Shown here: piece after piece, positions 45,901-57,900 of the stretch
Layout of the letters: each line of letters starts with the position of its first letter
Position numbering within the stretch: position 1 is the first letter of the stretch
Assembly: GCA_029962745.1 (NCBI GenBank)
Contig: CM057161.1
Coordinates: 4,605,611 to 4,669,610, forward strand
Direction of reading: 5' to 3'
Length of the DNA: 64,000 nucleotides
Source: Echinometra lucunter
Taxonomy: Eukaryota; Echinodermata; Echinoidea; Camarodonta; Echinometridae
Notes under the pieces: model-generated
Told to the model about the DNA's origin: nothing
Databases searched by the model: none
The model's input: only the letters and a program-made list of their open reading frames with translations
Translations under genes and position numbers: made by a program

Positions 45901-48900
45901 GTCTAAGTTTTGCAGAACAACCGGGGATCACTGCTTGTTACTGCCTGCAAAGGGAGAAGAACCAATATTTCCAACAAGTGTTTACATAGCTAATTCGTAT
46001 GTTTGAAGCCAGATAAAGTCACTGGAAGTCTTGAAGTAAACTCATCGATCTACCAAAGTGTGACTAAAGAACGAACAAAGCTGTGCTTACCTGATAAGAG
46101 CACTGTCTTGCAGCAACTCTCTGCTAAGATTGAGAGGAATATCTTCGCTGTCTACAACACCTGTAGAGTAAGAAAATACAGCTTCTAGTCAACACACTTT
46201 TCTGGGATAATTGCTGCATATCTTGCTTTTAAATCACATCTTGAAACTAGGAAGATAGGGGAGCGTTTCATGAAAGGACTTGTCGGATGTTTTATCCGAC
46301 AAAGTCTGTTTTATCCGACAGTTGCCATAGTAACGATGCTTCTCAGCCAATCAAAATCAAGGAAAGATGTCAGATCTGACAACTTGTCAGACAACAAATG
46401 TTGATGAAACGCTCCCTAGGTATCTCATTGAGATTGTCTTGACTGCTTGACACTGCTTATCATCCATCCCCTTTCAAGTGGTTGAGTTATGTGAAAAATT
46501 CACACTATATCTCAATGGCAAAAGTATCACCCACCATTAAAAAAAAAAATGGAAGCAAGAGACCAGAAGTGTGTTTCACAGAGCTGTGTGTAAAGTTAAG
46601 CATTACTTTAAGAATGACTCAACTATGTAAAGCCAAATGGAAGCAAGAGACCAGAAGGGTGTTTCACAGAGCTGTGTGTAAAGTTAAGCATTACTTTAAG
46701 AATGACTCAACTATGTAAAGCCAAATGGAAGCAAGAGACCAGAAGGGTGTTTCACAGAGCTGTGTGTAAAGTTAAGCATTACTTTAAGAATGACTCAACT
46801 ATGTAAAGCCAAATGGAAGCAAGAGACCAGAAGGGTGTTTCACAGAGCTGTGTGTAAGGTTAAGCATTACTTTAAGAATGACTCAACTATGTAAAGTCAA
46901 ATGGAATGCTTAAAGTTTTTCCTCTTGTTTTAATAAAGTGTGACCGTATTTCTCATAAGCTCATTTGAATTGTTGGCAAAATAGATACTTCACATTAAAA
47001 ATGTTTGGTTAATAAAAATAATGTTGATCTACATAGATATTTCGACTTTTGTTTTTGCTTTTGTTTTCGTTTTTTACTTATGTATATGTTTGCAACTTTG
47101 TACTTTATTTGCAGGGCCCCTAAGTTAAACAGTGATATCACTGATGGGATCACCCTGGGTAAACGAAACAAAATAAATAAATAAATTAATAAATAAAATC
47201 GCTTAAGAGATCAAATATGATGGAGAATCTCATTTGGCTTTCCATATTCAAGTCATTCTTGAAGCCATGCATTACTTTATGCAAAGCTTTGTAAAACACC
47301 GCCTGCTTACCTATAACAAAACGCAGCCACTTTGGCAATATCTTCTCTGCCTTGTGTTGGATGAGAATCTTCCGGCTGTAGAGGGATACCCCGCTATCTG
47401 CCTGCTGACTGTACTCCCACATGGCCGGGGGCCGATTCGGTACGTAGAACAGACTCCTGATGTTGAGGGGGGCATCGGCCTTGAAGTGGAGGGTGTAGCG
47501 GGGCGTGTCGTAGGTGTTCTTGGTGAGATACTGGTAGAACTCGGTGTGGTGTTGTTCGGTAATGTTGCGGGGTTCTTCCATCCACAGCGCCTGGGTGGTG
47601 TTGATGAGCTTGCCGTTGAGGAAGATGGGGACTCCGACAAAGTTACTGTGTTTCAGCAGGATGTCTGTAAATCATGAGCAAGAAAGATAATCTATTTTTT
47701 AAAATGGCATCATAGCAATCAGTCCCAAGTATTATGGGTGCCAAATTAAATACCCAGTAGTCTATGGACAATCACAACAAGTTTAACAATGCATTCGTAA
47801 GATTGACATAGAAAAAAACCAAAATGATCCACTAATACACTGAAAGGGAAGAAGGATATATCCTAATTCCCTGACAAATTTTCTATGGAAACAAATGGTT
47901 TCACAGAAGGTAGTCTACATTTCATTTGCCAAATAGCTGGATTTTTTTAGTAAGGAAAAAGTATTAACAGCATGAGTGTGGAATAAAGATATTTCACAGC
48001 TTTCATAAATCTAACAGTTAACTTTCTTTTAAATATACTTTAAAATTGGGTTTTATAACGGTCGATCAACCTTCACTGACCTTTGACATCTGACTCCATG
48101 CCAAACTTCCAGCAATCCTTCTTGAGGTGAATCACAATCTTGGTTCCTTTCATCACCCCTTCAGCTTCACTTATCTCATACTTCCCAGATCTGATATATA
48201 TCAATGGTACAATCAAATTTACACATCAACAATTTATCTAAAACTCAGTTTCACTTATCTCATACTTCCCAGATCTAAAATATATCAATGGTACAATCAG
48301 ATTTACACATCAACAATTTATCTAAAACTCAGCTTCACTTATCTCATACTGCCCAGATCTAAAATATATCAATGGTACAATCAGATTAGCACATCAACAA
48401 CTTATCTAAAACTCAGCTTCACTTATCTCATACTGCCCAGATCTAAAATATATCAATGGTACAATCAGATTAGCACATCAACAACTTATCTAAAACTCAG
48501 CTTCACTTATCTCATACTGCCCAGATCTGAAATATATCAATGGTACAATCAGATTAGCACATCAACCACTTATCTAAAACTCAGCTTCACTTATGTCATA
48601 CTGCCCAGATCTAAATATATCAATGGTACAATCAGATTAGCACATCAACAACTTATCTAAAACTCAGCTTCACTTATGTCATACTGCCCAGATCTAAAAT
48701 ATATCAATGGTACAATCAGATTAGCACATCAACAATTCATCTAAAACTCAGCTTCACTTATCTCATACTGCCCAGATCTAAAATATATCAATGGTACAAT
48801 CAGATTAGCACATCAACAACTTATCTAAAACTCAGCTTCACTTATGTCATACTGCCCAGATCTAAAATATATCAATGGTACAATCAGATTAGCACATCAA

Positions 48901-51900
48901 CAACTTATCTAAAACTCAGCTTCACTTATGTCATACTGCCCAGATCTAAAATATATCAATGGTACAATCAGATTAGCAATATATCAATTGTACAATCAGA
49001 TGAATACATCAATAACATTTCCAACTTTTCTCCAACTCATCTGAACAATAAATTATAAAGCTACTAACACAGGTTTGAGTTCTGTGTGTTGTCTGACCGT
49101 AATATCAGAGCAGCTTTGCTACAATCACTGTAGCCTAAAATGCTTCTCCACATATACTTGCACATGAAAGGGTAAGAGAAATTCCTTGCTATCAACTGTT
49201 CATATACTGCAATAAGGTCTAGAGAGACAACTGTAGAAAAACGTCTTGTCTACAGGCACATATAGTGTAAGCATAGGGCCAGGGTACAAAATATGGATCT
49301 CCTGAACTGAAGTCACAATTATCAGCTTCTCTGTCATTGTCACTGTCAACATCATCATCACCACCATCATCATCCCCATGAACATCATCATCACTACACA
49401 AGGCCTTGGCATACTGCTGGTGTGACTTCCACAATACCCATTATCTCTCCATCAACAATGTCATCACCACCACCACCAAAATCATGATGATGTATATCCA
49501 GTCAGCAGACAAAAGAAAATTACCGGGCATCTAGAGAGTGTCAGCTGGACCTATTCACCCATCTGAACACCAATACCAGGCCTTGGTATCCTTTCAATGT
49601 TATCTCCAACCATGAAAGCAGAATAGAAACCTACTCCAAACTGTCCTATGATGCTTCTGTCTGAACCAACGCCTTTCTCCATCATGATTATCATCACTAT
49701 CATCATCATCACCATCATCACCATCATCACCATCATCACCATCATCACCATCATTAGCATCATTAGCATCACCATAACCACCACCACCATCACCACTACC
49801 ATCAACATCATCTTTATCGTCCTCTTCCTCATCATCACCATCATCATCACTATCACCCCTATTATCATCCTTATAATCATCATCACCCATCACATTATTA
49901 ACTCACCCATCTGAACACCAATACCAAGCCTTGGCATCCTTTTGATGTGATTTTGAGAAGACTTCTACCTTATCTCCAACCATGAAAGCAGAATAGAAAC
50001 CTACTCCAAACTGTCCTATGATGCTGCTGTCTGATCCACCACCTTTCTCTTGAAGTTCTTTTAGAAATGCCTACCATGGAAAGATATGGCATAAGAGTAA
50101 AAAGTCTGTATTTCAACAATCCCTCCGAGATGTCATCATTCAAGAGAATTCTCTTTTGGTCATATATTCAATATTTAATAATTTATATTTTAAAATAAAA
50201 ACATAAAAGGTGAAATTAATAAGTATGTGGGAACGACAGGGTGTGATTAAAAGAAAGAATGAAATAAAAATTTTACAACTAACAGAGAAAACATTCAGAA
50301 GAAAGAGAAAAGAGAGAAAAGAGATTGAAAAAAATACAACACCTTGATAATGATGTAAGGCGTTATTCTTACATGAAAACAATTAAGCAATAGTTAAAGT
50401 ACATGTACATGTACAGGAGCCTAAAATAAAGACAAACTAAATCAAGAGAAATGAAAGTTGTAATACAGCAAAATACACACAACTTTAAACAGCTTGAAAG
50501 CTGAATGAGGGCATTTAAAGGAAGGTAAAAATTACAATATAGGACCTGTATGTTAATTCAGATTGTAGGAATCACTTTAAAAACAAAACTGTTTAAAAAA
50601 CTTCACTTGTGATCTCTGACGAAATGATGACTTGCCTTTGATCCTGATCTTGCAATGGTTCCAAGATTCTCCACCATCTCTTCCTTGGTCATACCAACAC
50701 CGGTATCCTGAGAAAAAAAGAAGAAAACAAAACTATGTTATTACTTGGCATGTATTACATATAAACAAAGTATGCTGCAAAAAACTATGTGCAGCTCAAA
50801 TTTTGTGCAATATACTACCTTTCATTTCAGCAACTAGGTGTAATAAATGTTTTATTAAATTTAAAAATGGTAAGAAAAGTAACTAAAAGTACACAAATAT
50901 TTATCTTCTGTTCTAAGTTGTCTATCTTCTTGGGGATTTCTCTCTTTCCCGTTTGTTTTTCATCTCATACTGAGTAACTTTTGATTCGTGTTCACATTGT
51001 GTTGGGAACAAACCCTTTACAAAATCATTTTCATTAGTCTACAATACTAATACCCTCACATAATTCATGCCCATTTTCTGTGATAATCATGAAAGCATAA
51101 TAAGTGTTGTAAAACCTTCACCACACATGTGGACTTGCAGAAATGGCAACAGTGCACATAATCTGCGAGAGCCAAAAGGCTAGCAGCAAGGCTGAAACTG
51201 TCCCATACCTGTACAGTGAAGGTCCCCTTGTCCTGGTTTGTTGCTATGTGAATCTCTAGTGCTCCAGGCCTCTCAAGGTTGTCCTGGGTTAGCTGCAGAT
51301 ACCGCAGCTTCTCCAGAGCATCGCTGGCATTGGAAACCAGCTCCCTGATGAACACCTACACAACAGTATTTTGATAAGATGACGGTATGGTCAATGGCCG
51401 ATGTCCAATGTTTGTTTTTTATGTCTCATACTGGGGTGATAAAACCTTATATCTCAATTTTTGGTGAAATTTAGTTCTTTTCAAAACCTTACAGCTAGGA
51501 ACACTTAAAATGTGTTTTCAAACTCTCACATGCCCATCCACAAAGATGAGGCCAATATTCATAAAACAAAACTTGATTGCCTCCATAGACTGAAATGCTA
51601 AGGAAGCCATGTTTTTTTGCTCTCCTGAACATTAAACGTTTTTGAGATACAAGGTTTTGTCGCCCCACTGGCGATATTTACTTTAATCCTTTCACATCTA
51701 CAGGAGGCAAAGAAAAGTCATCAATCATTACAAACAATTTTCATTACAAAATTAACTTGAATAGGTTACAACAAATGATAAAAGTTGTGAATTTTGAAAG
51801 CAAAATTGAAGGAGCAGTCTCAGAGCTGTTAAGTATAATTTCGTGACCACTGGTAGATCCTGGACATCTTGCATAATAAGATGGGAGGAGGGCATCATGC

Positions 51901-54900
51901 TAGTCTGCAGGCAGACCCTAACTGACACTTTATCAAAATGCATTGCGTCTTGAGAGAAGCCTAGCAAGACTGCCTACTGGCTGCGTCAATATGTCAACCC
52001 ATTGCCTGGAGTAGCTTTAGCACATGATCCTCATTGACCTCCGTTAGTCTCCTACACAGACCCTCTATACCGTGTTTCGACAGACCTGGTCCTCGTTTCA
52101 TGAAACTTGTTATCAGTCACAACTGCCACATTTCTATGGCAAATTTGCTTTCAGCCAATTAGATGCAAGGATTTCAGTAGCTTATAACAGTTCTTGCAAC
52201 TTGTCATTGATAACAAGTTTTGTAAAATGGGGCCCAGGGTTTGTGCCTGCAAACTAGCATCATGCATCCCATCCATAAAAGCTCCGAGTCTTTATTGAGT
52301 TGACTTAGGATGCCCTTACCGTGCCCATTCTGCCCCATTGTTTAGAAAATTGAAAACCCGTAATATATTTGATTTGTACTTCTATTCCCTTGCTGTCCTT
52401 GGTTTCTTTTACTTTCAAAATAAATTACCCTTTAATATTTCTCAAATGTTCACCATTTACCAATTCATAATCACAATACACGTTTTAAGGATTCCTTTCA
52501 CTTGTGGCCCGTAAAAACTAATAACGTAATGAAATCAGTTCGTCAAAATTTTCCTGTAATTTGGAACTCAATTCCCATATATATCTCAAAATGCAAGTCA
52601 ATGAATTCCTTTAAAAAAATGCTGAAGCAGTTTCTTTCCGATAAATATGTATAGTTGATTTTCCGTTGTTTTATTTATATTACATTTTGTTCATGCTTAC
52701 ATTTCCTTTTTTTTAAACATTTTTTTTTATGTTTCTATTTTCATTTGTGTATTAATTTCATTTTATGTTATGAATTTATACTAGGGAACTATGCTAAGAC
52801 AAGGCTCAAGGGCTTTATTCATGTAGTTCCCTTTTTCATTTTCTAATTTTGTTTATCACTTATGCTGTATTTGATTTTATTGTATTTTTTATGAGAATGA
52901 AATAAATGAAATTGAATTGAATTAAGTTGATACTGAAGGTTGTTAGCCTTTTACTAATACAATGCCTACAACAGTTTAGATAAGAAGCACTGCCACTTAC
53001 CTCGTTTTCTGAATACAAAGACTTGGCAACAATATCCAGTAACATTCTTGTCTCAGCTTGGAATTCATGTTCTTGGGAATCACCTAGAAGATAGAAAATA
53101 AACAAGAAACAAATCCTCTCCTTATACACCATAATGGAAGATCAAATTCAATGATTTGAAAATCTCTATTAAAACATGGAAGTGTGTTTAATATGCACAT
53201 GGTTTATTGTAAGTTTTATCAGACTTTTTACATTCAGCTGTACTGCACTGCCAAACAATACAATACACCAGAAGGTGACCTGTACTTCAGGGATGGAAAG
53301 ACATTAAGAAGAATAAGAAAAGTAGAAATGACAACAGCAACAATAACAACAACAAAAATGCCCAGGCATAAGACTTAGCACATTGTGCAGTATGTGTCAA
53401 AAGTTGGTCAACAGAAACAATTGGGGCAGATAATGTAGGTAGCCTTTTCATAGAAAATAATCAATATTTACACTAGAATAAATATTGTGATTTATGATTT
53501 TTTTTTCTCATTTAAAATAGCACCAAAAAACACACACTTCTACATGAATTATTCATTAATGTAAAATTACTCATTCTGATTGACCTTTTAGTTTCTCACT
53601 GCACATGTTAAGTGCAGTTCAATGTATGCATCTCTTCTGCTGATAGGAATAATGAAGAGATGCCAAAACAGCCCACTGCTTTTTATAGTTACTGAATCAA
53701 AGGCCACTACCACTCTCATGACTGTCATTCATATACATACCTGAGGATATCTCTGTGTCCTGAATGATGTTATGCTGCACAGGCTCCTCTGACACTGGTG
53801 GCTCATCTTCAGTTATTCCGGTAACAGGTTCAGAACTCGACTCTGTTTCTGCAGAGTTAGAATACTGTCTGATATGTACCAGTCCTCTCCGATGCCTGGG
53901 TATAAAACATTGCTGGTGGGAGCCACTGGGCAAGAAGGATGAATCTAGATGCAAGGAAAAATATCATTTTCAAAAATTGAAGCAAAGAATCTGGTGAATG
54001 AATGCTACTCTTATCAAATTATTATGGTCTAAAAATCCAACAATGAAGATATATTTAATACATTAAAAAGGCAAGCTACTCATTATTTCCTGCATTTTTG
54101 TAAAGCATACCAACAAAACCAATTGCAATTCAGCTTTGATTGCTTTACATTTCTAATTTACTGTATTTAAATCTCTATATCTGCAGTCCTTGCATGACGA
54201 AATAAAGCACTGCATTGGCCGAAAGTGATACGCATGCATGGAAACTTAAAGAGCGATGATGCTACACGTTTACATAATTGATACATAAAGTGTAGGCATG
54301 CACCTATACACATACCAGCAACCAGCAACATAAAAGCAATGCAGTATTTTGAGGGACAAAAAGAAAGTATTTTGGGAAGAAAAACAGCATTTTCGCTTTT
54401 TCTGAAATAGACATGTGTAGTCATACAATTTTGGGAAAAAGGTATCTTCCATGAAACCTGCAGTATTTTTAAAATAAAAAACAGCATACAATACTGCAAG
54501 AAAGGAACAGTTGGCATCTTTGACATACACACAAAGCCACACCTGCTTCGGTCCGATTGTTACAGAGGCCTCAAGCTGATTGGCCAGGCATGAGTGCATT
54601 ATGCACATATGCAGGCGCAGTGGATTGGTCGCATGCTTGTCGCATGTGTAGGTCTACATATTAGGCTTTTTAAGGCGTGGCTCGTGATCAGCTTATTGAA
54701 GAGACTGGCTCGCGCATGTGCAAATTAAACTACGATCAATCACTGCCAGTCATCATGGAGTAAATTACAAGATGCAATCTACACATAAATTCTCGCCATG
54801 TAACTTGCACTGGCATGGGCTGGACATATATAGCGAGTGACGCATGTGTAAAATGGACCTGAAAAAAATGTCAGTGAAAGGTACAAATTGAGAATTTTAC

Positions 54901-57900
54901 AAAACAAAAGCGATGTAGGTTTCGCTTCCTTCGACTGAGCATGCTCAATGTTCGTCCATACATTGCCATTAAATGTCCATGTTGTGGCACGTGCCACAAA
55001 CAATAAAGGGAAATTATTGATTTGACAAGAAGTAATGGATTCATACAAATACTACCAGTACCAGATAGAGGTACTACGAATTAACCCATTCATGACAGAA
55101 GGTCCACATTATATGGTTTGGTCTAATAACTTTTGATGCAGAGCCCTAAAAATCATACACAATACAAGAACAGAAAGAGTAAAAAAAATCTACACAAACT
55201 GTGCCCATTTTCATTGCATCAATATTTGTTGTTTGATGCTGAAATTTTTTAAAAGGAAAATAAGCATTAAAATCCTTATATTGGCAATGCGATAAAAATG
55301 TTAAAATTACCGTTTTTCCCTGCAAATTGGCAACTTTATGACTTCTCATCATACATTCTGTCAATTTATATTTATTTCAGATACATGATGTTTTATAAGA
55401 AAAATGTAGCAATAAAAGAAAAATGCTGGTGTTGCCAAACTGGAAGAATAAAAGCTGATTAAATTAGGCTTTAAATAATTCCTGTCACGAATGGGTTAAA
55501 GAGAAGTAACTATATTCAATGTAGGCTCAGTGAAGAATATGGGGTGAAACGACTTCACTTAATTTCCACTGAAACACTCACTCTAAAATCAGAAAATGTC
55601 TACATGCGCATCCCCTTGAAATATCAAAGTAGAAAGGCCTTACACAGTAACAAATTTAAAAATAACGCCCACTTTTGTTTAACCCGTTGAACACGATTTG
55701 ATTTCAGTATAATACACATTTCCCATAGACCCTAGCCCGAGTTATCTCGGGCATAGGGCTCAACGGGTTAATACTACACTTTGCGCAAGCTCCAGTATTT
55801 GTTCTGTAATGTTATTGATTGAATGAAAATATGAAGTTTGGATGAAATTCTGGATATTGTGATAGAGGTGTGATGTTATGTTGCAACTTAACAATTCATG
55901 GCTTCGCGTTATTTATATGAATTAATAAGAATGACTTCAAGGAATCATACAATATATCTTTTGTGGATTGATATCCTGGATATCATTGGTGATGCAAGGA
56001 AATGCCCTCCCAACATAGGGAGGTTTTTCTGGACTAAAAATTTGAAACACTGGGATAGACGCCATAGCAGTGGCATTTGTACTGGTGAACGGCCTTAATC
56101 CTGAAGTATTTATGGAATGGGCAACTCTTCCGGAACTCGGCAGAGACAGGACAAGCATCGACCATTTTAATGCTCTATTCAGACTTTTTGAAGGTGGTAG
56201 GAATTACCGACTGCATGCCTGGAACGTCTCAACAGGTCACAACAAGTTGCTGGATGGAGAACCTAAATATTACTACCACAAGCAAGTTCCCCCTCAAATA
56301 ATAATAGATTATTCCTGTGATTATGTAAATCTATGATTATACAAATTTATTTTCAAATAGTGATTATGAGTTCTTGCAATATATGGGTAAGTAAGGGAAA
56401 TATCGAGGAAAGTCACCACTTTGCCAAAATGTCTTGGAGCAATCGGCTGACAATCCCGGCATCAGGGGGGATCGAGCATTGGAAAAACCCTTTTAACTTC
56501 TACAGTCTCTTGATTAATCTTGATGACAAGTCCTTGTATCGGCTAAAGCAATACCACCTCATCACCACATCAATTAACTGTGAAGTACGTACCCGAAGCT
56601 GCAAGAAGTAAAGAATTTGTCAAAAAAAGGGGGCGTGATATGGAGGTGCCGAGAGTCTGTGACTTGGCCCCATTCGACAAGCTTTTCGACCAATCACAAT
56701 TCCATCTTCGAAGGCAGCCATTTCAGCATTCAAGAAATTTTATCAGAGAGTGGGTGCTCTCCTCTTCTCTGCATTGATGTGCTGTCATAGCTGGGATGGA
56801 CTATAAATGGACCTCCGTTGACTGGTCCAATTTCATGCGCGACATTTGCTGCAAATTCGTCAACGAGCTGTATAACGGCAATACTCCCGAGCTGTTCTCG
56901 GGTGAAGTGGAGATTGATGAGAGTCTCTTTGGGAGAAGATGCAAGTTCCACCCAGGGGATCCGCGAGGGATCAAGGTCTGGATATTTGGCATAATTGAGT
57001 GTTCAAGCAATTGCCTGATCCTCTATCCTGTTGACGAAAGAAATGAGGCGACGCTCATCCCTCTCACTGAGCGTCATGTTTGCAAGGGCAGCACCATCTA
57101 CAGCGATGGCTGGAAGGCATACCAATCCCTTAACAAGAGAGGATATTATCACTTTACTCTCGAGCATAAACACACATTCAAGCAGTTATACCAAAATCAA
57201 GAAAAGTCCACCAAGGGGACTTGTGAGGGATCAAGGTCTGGATATTTGGCATAATCAAGTGTTCAAGCAATCACCCGATCCTCTATCCTGTTGACGAAAG
57301 AAATGAGGCGACGCTCATCCCTCTCACTGAGCGTCATGTTTGCAAGGGCAGCACCATCTACAGCAATGGCTGGAAGGCATACTGATCCCTCAACAAGAGA
57401 GGATATCATCACTTTACTCTTGAGCATAAAAACACATTTAAGCAGTTTTTACCGAAATCAAGAAATGGGTCAGCTAAAACAATTCCACACCAATACCGTG
57501 GAAGGGTCTTGGAAGATTTCAAAAGACCATTTTCGCCAAATGAATGGTACCCGCCTCTCCAATTTGAGGGGCACCTCTGCGAGGTGATACGGCGAAATTG
57601 TGTGTCTTCTCAGAAGTGTGATCGAATCTCCCATTTTTCTCCCTTCCACAGAGATACTACACCCTTGCCTGGAAACCATCCTTGGAAGTGCGCAACCCCG
57701 TCTCTGATTCATGGAATGCCCACCAGCAGGACAATCAGATCCTGCGAGCTTCTGAAGCCGACAACCACAGCTAGAGTCCGAGATCGTATCCACTTCAAAG
57801 GAGCACCCCCCCAACACCAAGTAGTCCGACAACTCATCAGGATTCTAAGCATCACATCATGAGCCCCTGCAAAATGTCAGCCGGAAAGTGGAAGAAAGTC

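Noticed and set aside
48127..48660. 177-codon plus-strand reading frame of 28-residue repeats
   Set aside because: It is the antisense reading of the 84-bp array derived from the TRAP1 exon 7 acceptor; the period is a multiple of three, so the frame stays open by chance.
54167..54608. 112- and 121-codon minus-strand frames as TRAP1 exon 1
   Set aside because: They lack a targeting-peptide composition and a fitting donor; the 60880-61018 leader fits phase and composition better.
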